Position numbers and translations under genes: made by a program. Source: Leptospira montravelensis (lineage in GTDB: Bacteria > Spirochaetota > Leptospiria > Leptospirales > Leptospiraceae). From it: a stretch of 64,000 nucleotides of DNA. Where the stretch lies: contig NZ_RQFO01000009.1 of NCBI RefSeq assembly GCF_004770045.1, positions 186,001-250,000 on the forward strand, given 5' to 3'. Positions within the stretch are counted from its first letter, which is position 1. Each line of letters begins with the position of its first letter. The notes below the pieces were generated by a model. That model did not search any database. It was not told the origin of the DNA and was given only the letters and a program-made list of their open reading frames with translations. Shown here piece after piece: positions 57,130 to 64,000 of this stretch.

Positions 57130-57858
57130 TTGTCTGACTCGATACGTATCAAACTTCCCCCCGAAAGAATTTCCTCTCTCAAAGAACTTCAATCTCTTAC
57201 AAAAACACAGTTTAAGGACCTTTCCCTCCTCCACCTAGCATTTGTTCATAGATCGTTTGCAAATGAGGACTCTGATCGTTATCTTGCTGATAACGAAAGA
57301 TTGGAATTTTTAGGAGACTCTGTCCTCGGGATCCTTGCTGCCGAATTTTTATACCAATCCCTCCCCAAAGGAAAAGAGGGCAAATTAGCCAAATTAAAAA
57401 GTAAAATGGTTTCGGCACCTGCCATTGCAAAGTTAGCTAGGACTTACCGGTTTCCTGAATTTTTATTACTCGGAAGAGGGGAAAGAGAAAAAGGCGAATC
57501 GAATACAAACCTCCAAGCAGATTGTTTTGAGGCCTTTCTGGGTGCACTATATTTGGACCAAGGCCTTGTGAGTTGCCGAAAGTTCCTCACACCTCATTTT
57601 CAAGTGATGGAAAAGGGAGTCGAAAATGCCGAAGAGACAAAAGATTACAAAACCATTTTACAGGAATTTTGCCAAAAGAAATGGAAAAAATTACCTGAAT
57701 ATTCTGTTATGAAAGAAGAGGGTCCTGACCACGACAAAGAGTTTTTAGTCTCTGTGGCCTGTGAAAATCATTTCCGAACCACTGGGGAAGGAAAAAACAA
57801 ACGCCGTGCCGAACAGATGGCTGCAAAGGCAGCCTTACGTTATTTAAAAATACTATGA
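57130..57858 (+). CDS. rnc: Ribonuclease III
   Basis: Cuts double-stranded RNA in rRNA processing and mRNA decay. 242 residues. The catalytic signature NERLEFLGDSVLGILAAEF is at about 55-73, the downstream acidic motif is NLQADCFEAFLGALYLDQG, and the C-terminal dsRNA-binding domain covers about 165-242 (KTILQEFCQKK, then KNKRRAEQMAAKAALRYL). The start is TTG at 57130. It overlaps the NUDIX gene by 4 bases. Confidence 0.97.
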   Translation: MSDSIRIKLPPERISSLKELQSLTKTQFKDLSLLHLAFVHRSFANEDSDRYLADNERLEFLGDSVLGILAAEFLYQSLPKGKEGKLAKLKSKMVSAPAIAKLARTYRFPEFLLLGRGEREKGESNTNLQADCFEAFLGALYLDQGLVSCRKFLTPHFQVMEKGVENAEETKDYKTILQEFCQKKWKKLPEYSVMKEEGPDHDKEFLVSVACENHFRTTGEGKNKRRAEQMAAKAALRYLKIL

Positions 57859-58319
57859 TCGATTTTTTATTAAAATCCAAATCGATGAGAGTTCGTGTTG
57901 CAGCCCTCATCCAAGATCCAAAGGGAAAGATTTTGCTTGTACAACAGCAAAAAAAACAATCAGGTTATTGGCTTCTGCCTGGAGGTGGAATTGAATTTGG
58001 TGAGTCGGGAGAAGAAGCTCTCAAACGAGAACTAAACGAAGAGTTGTCTCTGGAAGTGAGCCAAATGGATTTTTTATTTTTAAACGAATCTATCGATCCA
58101 AATAAAAAACGCCACTTGATCCAAATTGTTTTTTTAACCAAGGTAAAAGATTTGTTACCTATTTTGAATCCAAAAGAAAAAGCAATTTCTGGATTCGGTT
58201 ACTTTACAACGAAAGAAATTTTGTCTATGGACATTCGCCCTGATATTAAACATTACTTCCGAGCTAAAAGTACAAATAAACCTAGATATATTTCTAGCCC
58301 GTGGGTGAATGAACCATGA
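57855..58319 (+). CDS. NUDIX hydrolase
   Basis: A 154-residue hydrolase of nucleoside diphosphate derivatives. The complete Nudix box is visible at about residues 38-60 (GGGIEFGESGEEALKRELN, then EEL), with the conserved Glu residues for magnesium. The N-terminus VRVAALIQDPKGKILLVQQQ fits the family. The exact substrate is unknown. Its ATGA overlaps the rnc stop, and its own stop overlaps the aroB start, so it belongs to this operon. Confidence 0.95.
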   Translation: MIDFLLKSKSMRVRVAALIQDPKGKILLVQQQKKQSGYWLLPGGGIEFGESGEEALKRELNEELSLEVSQMDFLFLNESIDPNKKRHLIQIVFLTKVKDLLPILNPKEKAISGFGYFTTKEILSMDIRPDIKHYFRAKSTNKPRYISSPWVNEP

Positions 58320-59407
58320 AGTTATCTGAATGTGAAATTATTGGGCAGGGGTTTCGTTACCCAATTGAATTACACGAAGACTTCCAAGGTCTGTCCGAAA
58401 AATTAAATTCCCTTCCCAAAGTTTCAAAGATTTATGTTCTAACCAGTCGCGAAATTGCTGGGATTTACGAAAAATATATTACTAAAGAACTAAATTCCCT
58501 AAACGTTCCTTTTTCTTTTATTTATTTAAAATCGGGCGAAAAGAACAAACACATTGACCGGGTAAAAAAAGTTTACAACCAACTCATTGAAACTGACGCC
58601 GATAGAAAATCGGTTGTGATCGCCTTCGGTGGTGGGGTGGTGGGTGACTTCGCTGGATTTATTGCTGCCACCTACCAAAGAGGAGTACGTTTTGTTCAAG
58701 TTCCTACTACACTTCTGGCATGTGTGGATTCCTCTGTGGGAGGAAAAGTCGCTGTCAATGTAGATTCAGGAAAAAACATGGTAGGTGCCTTTTACCAACC
58801 AGAATTTGTTTTTGCTCCTCTTTTTACTTTATCTACTTTACCAGAAAAGGAATGGAGTTGCGGGCTTGCGGAAATCGCAAAACACGCGTTTCTTGACGGT
58901 GGTGAATTTTTAAATAAAATAGCTGAATCGGAACGGGTCGATTATTCTGCAAATTCAGCAATCCTTCGTTATGCGATCGAAGAGTCGGTTCGGGTTAAAT
59001 CTGGAATTGTTGCACAAGATGAAAAAGAATCTGGTTTACGTGCGGTTTTAAACTTAGGCCATACAACGGGACATGCGATTGAATCCTTAACCCAATACAA
59101 AAAATATTCACATGGAGAAGCAGTTGCCGTTGGGCTTGTGACTGCTTTACTATTGTCTTGTGAATTAGTCGGTTTTTCTGAATCAAATTTCCAAAAAGCA
59201 ATTGCTTTGATGAAACGGTTGAAGTTACCAACTCGTTTGGAAGAAAAACCTGAAGAAATTCTAAAACATATGGAACATGATAAAAAAAAGGAAGGTTCTT
59301 CTTTAAAATTTGTTCTATTGGAAGATTTCGGGAAACCAAAATTTGGAGTATCTGTAGAACGAAAGAAAATTTTGGAAATTCTAAAACGTCAGAAAGGAAA
59401 GTTATAG
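58316..59407 (+). CDS. aroB: 3-dehydroquinate synthase
   Basis: Second step of the shikimate pathway, using NAD and zinc. 363 residues: IAFGGGVVGDFAGFIAATYQ with the NAD loop, VPTTLLACVDSSVGGKVAVN, GLAEIAKHAFLDGG with a zinc ligand, and LNLGHTTGHAIESL with the further histidines, then SHGEAVAVGLV. Coupled to the NUDIX gene by ATGA. aroA is encoded separately at 38,369. Confidence 0.97.
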   Translation: MKLSECEIIGQGFRYPIELHEDFQGLSEKLNSLPKVSKIYVLTSREIAGIYEKYITKELNSLNVPFSFIYLKSGEKNKHIDRVKKVYNQLIETDADRKSVVIAFGGGVVGDFAGFIAATYQRGVRFVQVPTTLLACVDSSVGGKVAVNVDSGKNMVGAFYQPEFVFAPLFTLSTLPEKEWSCGLAEIAKHAFLDGGEFLNKIAESERVDYSANSAILRYAIEESVRVKSGIVAQDEKESGLRAVLNLGHTTGHAIESLTQYKKYSHGEAVAVGLVTALLLSCELVGFSESNFQKAIALMKRLKLPTRLEEKPEEILKHMEHDKKKEGSSLKFVLLEDFGKPKFGVSVERKKILEILKRQKGKL

Positions 59408-59408
59408 A

Positions 59409-60305
59409 ATGGGCGGAGGAAGTCTTAAAGAATTCTATTTGGATTTGAATCCATTAACTCTGTTACGAAATTCCAATCGTGACGTTGCAGAAACCATGAT
59501 CCTTTTTGCTTATATGGTGGTTTTTGCCATATTTTCATATAAGATCACGATGATTCTCGTTGAGAGAATCAAACCTGCACCTGATGCCGTACACGAATAC
59601 AATCGCCGGAAAGTGGCTCGAATGGGTTTCCTTTTGGTTTTTGGAATCGCCTACTTACCTTTAATTTTTTCCAGTTTATCACTTCTTCCTACCGTCCTTG
59701 GTCTAGCCGGTGCGGGGATTGTGATTTCACTGAAAGAAGTTTGGCTCAATATGGTGGGTTGGTTTATGATTATGGGCTCTAACGGATTTAAGGTGGGGGA
59801 CCGAATTGAAATCGACAACATCAAAGGTGATGTGGTTAATATAGGTTTTTTTAAATTCACATTACTTGAAATTGCATCAGATCCAAGGTTTGAACAGTCC
59901 ACAAATAGGCTCATTCATTTCCCTAATTATAACATTGTACTACACCGGTTTTTTATCGTTTCAGAAACTATGGATTTTGTTTGGGATGAGTTTAAGGTGT
60001 ATTTGGAATTAAACTCCAATTGGGAAAAAGCTGAAAAAATTTGTTCTCAAATCCTTCATGAAGAATTGGTTTTGGCCCCTGAATTGGTAGAGTCAAAAAT
60101 TCGCGAGATGTCAAAAAACTATCTTGTGAGACTTGGCAAAACAACTCCCATTGTGTATACTTCCTTAGAACCAGAAGGAACTATTTTAATGTGTTTAAGA
60201 TATTTAACACCTATTAGGTCCAAACGTCTCAATCGAATCCTTATCTCCAAAGAAATTCTTACAAAGTTCAAAAATGAAAATGACATCTACATCCACTCCC
60301 ATTAA
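59409..60305 (+). CDS. MscS-family mechanosensitive channel
   Basis: A 298-residue membrane protein with hydrophobic segments near 25-45, 65-85 and a pore-type glycine/alanine helix near 92-115 (VLGLAGAGIVISLKEVWLNM). The MscS beta domain follows (FKVGDRIEIDNIKGDVVNIG), then a soluble C-terminal domain. It releases solutes when turgor rises. The gene starts 1 base after aroB and its end overlaps the next gene by 32 bases. Confidence 0.92.
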   Translation: MGGGSLKEFYLDLNPLTLLRNSNRDVAETMILFAYMVVFAIFSYKITMILVERIKPAPDAVHEYNRRKVARMGFLLVFGIAYLPLIFSSLSLLPTVLGLAGAGIVISLKEVWLNMVGWFMIMGSNGFKVGDRIEIDNIKGDVVNIGFFKFTLLEIASDPRFEQSTNRLIHFPNYNIVLHRFFIVSETMDFVWDEFKVYLELNSNWEKAEKICSQILHEELVLAPELVESKIREMSKNYLVRLGKTTPIVYTSLEPEGTILMCLRYLTPIRSKRLNRILISKEILTKFKNENDIYIHSH

Positions 60306-61020
60306 AGATAATTCCATTTGGATCTTTGTATCCTTACTTTTATTAGTATTTTTATCCGGAATTGTTTTTGGCCCCTGCAAAGGTGGTAATACAAAACCAA
60401 AATCAATTCCTAAAGAAGCAGTTTATAATAAAAAAACAAATTACTATAGTTATACGAGCGATGGTATCAACCGAGAGTGGTTTGAAAATGGAAACTTAAT
60501 TGCTGAGTTTCCTGTGAACTCCCTTGGGTTACCAGACGGTTATAGCAAAAAATTAAACTACCTGACGGGAATTACCATTATGGAAGGAAAATTTTCTAAT
60601 GGAGACCGAGATGGCCTATGGAAGTTTTATTTTTCCGATGGTAAACTCTATATTGAACAAAACTACAAAGCAGGGAATCGCAAAAAACAACTTTGGATCC
60701 AAACGGCGGAACTTGGAAATGAAACAGGATCTTTTCAAAGATATTTTCACAGCGGTAGGTTGAACGAAAAAGGGTTTTTTGACGGCGGACTCCGCACTGG
60801 GGACTGGGTGCGTTATTATCCTGATACCAAAGTGGAAGAAAAAGGCAGTTATGATAATGATAAGAAAGTTGGAGAATGGTTTTATTATTATCCTACAGGA
60901 GCCAAAGAAGCTTCGGAAAATTATTCTGCTACAGGCGAACTCATTTCACGCACAACTTATTATCCGAATGGTGATGTTTGGTGTTTGGTGAAAAAAGGTA
61001 AAGAACCTGAGTGCCAATAG
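60274..61020 (+). CDS. MORN/YwqK-type repeat protein, membrane-anchored
   Basis: A 248-residue protein with one N-terminal membrane helix (about 15-32) and five or more YwqK/MORN-like repeats of the form G-x-W-x-x-Y-Y. Clear units are DGLWKFYFSDGKLYIEQNYK, TGDWVRYYPDTKVEEKGSYD and VGEWFYYYPTGAKEASENYS. Such repeats form beta-hairpin rods; the role is unknown. A second ATG lies two codons in, at 60280. It overlaps the mscS gene end, so the two are coupled. Confidence 0.85.
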   Translation: MKMTSTSTPIKDNSIWIFVSLLLLVFLSGIVFGPCKGGNTKPKSIPKEAVYNKKTNYYSYTSDGINREWFENGNLIAEFPVNSLGLPDGYSKKLNYLTGITIMEGKFSNGDRDGLWKFYFSDGKLYIEQNYKAGNRKKQLWIQTAELGNETGSFQRYFHSGRLNEKGFFDGGLRTGDWVRYYPDTKVEEKGSYDNDKKVGEWFYYYPTGAKEASENYSATGELISRTTYYPNGDVWCLVKKGKEPECQ

Positions 61021-61026
61021 GCACTC
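61009..61026 (+). terminator. Hairpin at the end of the rnc-aroB-mscS operon
   Basis: GAGTGCC-AATA-GGCACTC is a perfect 7-bp stem that includes the stop codon of the MORN-type gene, followed by AAAGATTTT. A weak but plausible terminator between convergent genes. Confidence 0.6.
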
Positions 61027-61033
61027 AAAGATT

Positions 61034-62053
61034 TTAAAATTCTGTAGCTTTGCCAAAAAGACCTAAGTGGTTTTGAATTAGGTCTATATTAAATAGTAAC
61101 AAACTAAATAAAAATGTTACAAACAGGACAATTAACACAGTGCTAAACGCTGCAAAAAAGCTATTCCTTAAAAATCTAAATTGTAAATAAGCAAAACTAA
61201 CCGCTAGGTCTTTCCAATTGTTATTGTTTGGTTCTCCACCTACTTTTTTGTAATTGAAGATATAAAACAAAGATAACAGCCCGAGCAAAAAGAAAATAAA
61301 ATAACTAAATTCAGTTACATAATGTTTTTGTAAGAGAAATAGTGGGATGTAAATTAAGTTCCCTATCAAAATTCCAATTAAAATGATAATGGCAACATGA
61401 AACACGGGTGCAAAGATCGAACCTGTTTTTGTATTGCTTGGTGATCTTCCCTCTTCTTCTAAGGAAGAGGAAAATTGTAGTGATTGAAATCCTTCAGCCA
61501 GTTCTTTGTTTTTTAGAATCAAACGGTAAGAGATAATGCTCAATATATAAGTGAAAACCAGAAAGGCAAAATAGAAGTAAGATAATACTTCCTTTTGTAA
61601 CATTAAGTTGAGTTGGAAAAAAACTTTTGGAGCTAAAACAATAAAGGAAACTGGATAAAAAACATTAGTTAATGATTTATGAAACCAAACCCGGAAACCA
61701 TATGAAACTGCTGTGGAAAAGGTTAATAACAGATAAAACAAATAGAATCCAAGCAGTAACTTTTGGCCTACAAGAACTCTTTTGATATTGTCTTTAGTTT
61801 CTTCTTGTTCTGTATCTACAGGAAGTTCTCTAGATTCTAAATCGACTAAAAATGTTTCTAAATAAGAAATTCGATTTAATACACCATTTTCAGAAATCAC
61901 TTTTGGTCTCATTGACTCGACTGTCTGTTCAGAAGCGTCAGAAGATATAAAATCAGGAAATTGGAACGAATAATCAACAAATAGAGAATGAATGATTATG
62001 AGTGCAATGAATATAGGTGTAACGATTGGGAGGTTTTTTTTAAATTTTTCCAT
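61034..62053 (-). CDS. Multi-pass membrane protein of unknown function
   Basis: A 339-residue protein from the ATG at 62053. A longer frame from 62125 lies inside the upstream gene and is unlikely. It has a first hydrophobic segment at 8-24, an outer loop of about 70 residues with acidic and charged helices, then six or seven further segments (LLLGFYLFYLLLTFSTAVSY, FFLLGLLSLFYIFNY and others). The C-terminus is hydrophobic again (FAAFSTVLIVLFVTFLFSLL). No family is recognised. It starts 5 bases after the preceding gene stops, so the two are cotranscribed and may form one complex. Confidence 0.78.
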   Translation of the reverse strand: MEKFKKNLPIVTPIFIALIIIHSLFVDYSFQFPDFISSDASEQTVESMRPKVISENGVLNRISYLETFLVDLESRELPVDTEQEETKDNIKRVLVGQKLLLGFYLFYLLLTFSTAVSYGFRVWFHKSLTNVFYPVSFIVLAPKVFFQLNLMLQKEVLSYFYFAFLVFTYILSIISYRLILKNKELAEGFQSLQFSSSLEEEGRSPSNTKTGSIFAPVFHVAIIILIGILIGNLIYIPLFLLQKHYVTEFSYFIFFLLGLLSLFYIFNYKKVGGEPNNNNWKDLAVSFAYLQFRFLRNSFFAAFSTVLIVLFVTFLFSLLLFNIDLIQNHLGLFGKATEF

Positions 62054-62058
62054 AGAGA

Positions 62059-63045
62059 TTATAAAATTACAAAGATAGTCATCATACCAATGGCAAGAAC
62101 AACTAACATGATTATATAGGGCCACAAATGAAAACTTTCATCTGCAGAAAGTGTTGGGTTTTGTTTTGCTTTTGAAACGGCAACAGTTGGTGAAGCAACA
62201 GAATTCATAATGTTGGCAGCACCTTGTTGGCTATCGGTTGTTTTGATTTTTACAGAGTTTTCCTCTTCGATGATTTTACCATAAATTTGTTCGTTGATTT
62301 TGATGACTACTTCCGAAAAATTCTTGTTATTCGATATGTTTACGATTTTGGCTGGGATCTGTTTAATGGCGCCAGATTCTTCTTTTAGTTCCAAAGTATT
62401 AATAATGGAATCAGTGATTCCATCTCCTGGCACCAAACGAATGTAAACATTGTCTCCTGCTTTGAGTTCCACAAGAGGAACACCGTTGACCGGGGAAAGT
62501 TGGAATTTGAATTGAACAATTTGTTTGTCAGCAGGGATCAAAAATCCAGAGGCTTGCGGGACCGGTGTTGGAGGAGGTGCTTCTTTTTTTGCAATTTCTT
62601 CCTCATCCACCGTGGTTTTTGTAATTTCACTTGGATCAATGAGTTCGAAATGAATTTCCACTTTTGGTTCAGAGTTTCCTGAGGTCCTTTTGTGAATTTC
62701 GCTAAAAACAAAGTCCAATCGATCCGTTAGGTTGTGATCCATATAGTGAAGAATCTCTTCCAAGAAACTTTCTGACCCAAATTTGGTTTTTATGAGTTCC
62801 TGAAGCGATTTGGTGATGTTTTTCTGTTGTTCCCCTTTGTAGATCACCCGTTGCGTACGGTTATAAAAGTCCTGGAATGTAGACCGAACAGGCAAAAGGG
62901 ATAGTGGGCTTGTACACGAGACTCCCTCAAACTTCACCGATTTGGTTTCAACCGGGTCAATGACAGCAGCAATCATGGTATAGACCATATTGGCTTCGTC
63001 TCGAAGGTTTACTTTGACAGAATAATAGTTTGGTGTCTCAGGCAT
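62059..63045 (-). CDS. Hypothetical protein with C-terminal membrane anchor
   Basis: A 328-residue protein. The N-terminal 150 residues are soluble and of mixed structure (YSVKVNLRDEANMVYTMIAA). A Pro-rich linker (EAPPPTPVPQASG, about residues 153-165) follows, then a PilZ-like or beta-barrel-like region (VQFKFQLSPVNGVPLVELKA). The C-terminus is a single membrane helix at about 308-327 (WPYIIMLVVLAIGMMTIFVI), so most of the chain faces the cytoplasm. I cannot assign a family; the beta region could bind a nucleotide such as c-di-GMP, but the PilZ RxxxR motif is not visible. It diverges from the LolC/E-type gene. Confidence 0.75.
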   Translation of the reverse strand: MPETPNYYSVKVNLRDEANMVYTMIAAVIDPVETKSVKFEGVSCTSPLSLLPVRSTFQDFYNRTQRVIYKGEQQKNITKSLQELIKTKFGSESFLEEILHYMDHNLTDRLDFVFSEIHKRTSGNSEPKVEIHFELIDPSEITKTTVDEEEIAKKEAPPPTPVPQASGFLIPADKQIVQFKFQLSPVNGVPLVELKAGDNVYIRLVPGDGITDSIINTLELKEESGAIKQIPAKIVNISNNKNFSEVVIKINEQIYGKIIEEENSVKIKTTDSQQGAANIMNSVASPTVAVSKAKQNPTLSADESFHLWPYIIMLVVLAIGMMTIFVIL

Positions 63046-63105
63046 AAGGTTCTTTTTTGACAGTATCCATCTTTAGAAGAAAGCTGTCAAAAAGATTAGG
63101 TCATC

Positions 63106-64000
63106 ATGGGAATTGTCTCTTTAATCACAATCCGTTACATCCGAGGGTCCAGAGTACTAGGATTCCTCTCTATCAAATCCAGGCTGTCGTTCATTGTTAT
63201 GGCAGTCGGAGTGGGGCTTCTTGTCGTTGTCCTCTCCATTTTCAACGGATTCCAAAAACAAGTAAAAGAATCTCTCTGGCAAGGCGGGCCTCATATTACA
63301 ATTGAGAACTCTTATGGGTCAGGGGCCATTTATGATTATGAAAAGGTCATCGCTCATCTAAAGTCAGATCCGAAACTGGCTGAATCGTTTGTTTCTGTGG
63401 AAGGAAACATAACGAGTCATGGACTCATTCAAAGTAATAATAACTTTAACCCCATTATGATTCGAGCGGTCCCCGTGGATTCGGTTGAAAAATTAGTGGA
63501 GAACGGGTTACCAAATTTTCCAAGAATCTTACAATATGACCGAGACGAAATCCAATCCATCAATACCAAAAAGTTGGTAGTGGTAGGAAAGGAAATGAGT
63601 GCCATTTATGGATATGGACTGGGTCGTGAAATTACGATGGCAGTACCTGGTGGAAGGTTTACTGTAGAACGTGGGGTCCAAGTCAACGTACAAACTTTTC
63701 GTTTGGTGGGACTTTTTAAAACGGGATATTATAATTACGATTCAAAATTTGTATTTTTGTCTCTCCCACAAGCCCAAGAATTTTTTAAAATGAAAGGGGC
63801 TGTCAATCAAGTTGCCATTAAGGTTCGTTCTCTTGATGATTTAAAAGTCACTAAACAAAGAATCTTATCCAGGTTAAACGAAGATAATTGGAATCAGAAA
63901 ATCCAAGATGAAACTTCCTGGTCAGTAAGAACCATTGCCGAAGAACAGGAAAACTTTTTAGCGGCACTTAGACTTGAAAAAACAATCATCTCCATCATTG
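63106..64000 (+). CDS. LolC/LolE-type ABC transporter permease, cut by window edge
   Basis: Membrane part of a lipoprotein-releasing (LolCDE) or related MacB/FtsX-class transporter. The visible 298 residues begin with [20 protein letters not shown], the first membrane helix [20 protein letters not shown] at about 29-48, and the large periplasmic domain that follows ([30 protein letters not shown] and [14 protein letters not shown] [15 protein letters not shown]). The stop codon and the later helices lie beyond the window. The ATG at 63106 is preceded by TTAGG. In a spirochaete with many lipoproteins it probably moves them from the inner membrane (inference). Confidence 0.92.
   Translation, partial: MGIVSLITIRYIRGSRVLGFLSIKSRLSFIVMAVGVGLLVVVLSIFNGFQKQVKESLWQGGPHITIENSYGSGAIYDYEKVIAHLKSDPKLAESFVSVEGNITSHGLIQSNNNFNPIMIRAVPVDSVEKLVENGLPNFPRILQYDRDEIQSINTKKLVVVGKEMSAIYGYGLGREITMAVPGGRFTVERGVQVNVQTFRLVGLFKTGYYNYDSKFVFLSLPQAQEFFKMKGAVNQVAIKVRSLDDLKVTKQRILSRLNEDNWNQKIQDETSWSVRTIAEEQENFLAALRLEKTIISII

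Noticed and set aside
62054..62125. N-terminal extension of the membrane protein at 61,034
   Set aside because: It lies inside the upstream gene and is Cys/His-rich without a family match; the ATG at 62053 begins a normal membrane helix.

Overview
The window is chromosomal DNA of a spirochaete of the genus Leptospira, probably one of the environmental (saprophytic) species. Evidence for the genus is inference from gene content: AT-rich DNA, many lipoproteins with relaxed spirochaetal lipoboxes, several leptospiral proteins of unknown function, many one-component and cyclic-nucleotide signalling proteins, and the core order DUF4321-rpsB-tsf-pyrH-frr-uppS-cdsA-dxr-rseP-proS. No tRNA, rRNA, CRISPR array, insertion sequence or prophage was seen.

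Layout. Bases 1-15,300 are an accessory region, almost entirely on the minus strand: a truncated diguanylate cyclase, a membrane chemoreceptor, an SGNH hydrolase, a TetR regulator diverging from a SnoaL-like secreted protein across a double palindromic operator, an AraC/GyrI regulator with a glyoxalase-fold partner, two multi-pass membrane proteins, a trehalose operon (GH15 hydrolase plus fused OtsA-OtsB), two lipoproteins and a small membrane protein. At 15,562-16,328 lies a TPM-domain lipoprotein gene whose reading frame breaks at a run of 13 A.

Bases 16,700-32,600 are a dense plus-strand core region: translation (rpsB, tsf, frr, proS), UMP kinase, isoprenoid and lipid synthesis (uppS, cdsA, dxr, dxs), site-2 protease rseP, trpBA with a GC-rich leader able to form alternative hairpins, and a CHASE2 adenylate/guanylate cyclase. 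Genes overlap by a few bases in several places, which implies translational coupling.

Bases 32,600-45,600 mix a TPR protein, hypothetical proteins, a thioredoxin-reductase-like flavoprotein whose start codon lies inside a perfect 13-bp palindrome, an 845-residue cyclic-nucleotide-binding-like protein, aroA, an anti-sigma-type ATPase, a membrane AraC regulator, a secreted HExxH metalloprotease candidate and a GAF-PAS histidine kinase.

Bases 45,650-61,020 return to housekeeping: cmk, rpsA, hisG, then rpmF-plsX-fabG and acpP-rnc. The usually continuous fatty-acid cluster is interrupted between fabG and acpP by a minus-strand block (51,766-56,463): a protein of three PII-like domains directly followed by a doubled DUF1538 membrane protein, plus a rhodanese-like lipoprotein. 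rnc is followed by a NUDIX hydrolase, aroB, an MscS channel and a MORN-type repeat protein. The window ends with two minus-strand membrane proteins diverging from a truncated LolC/E-type ABC permease.

Three GC-rich, hairpin-forming intergenic elements (about 6,246, 16,440 and 26,165) stand out from the AT-rich background. The most interesting items are the PII-like/DUF1538 module, the A13 frame break in the TPM gene, the palindrome over the flavoprotein start, and the alternative hairpins before trpB.
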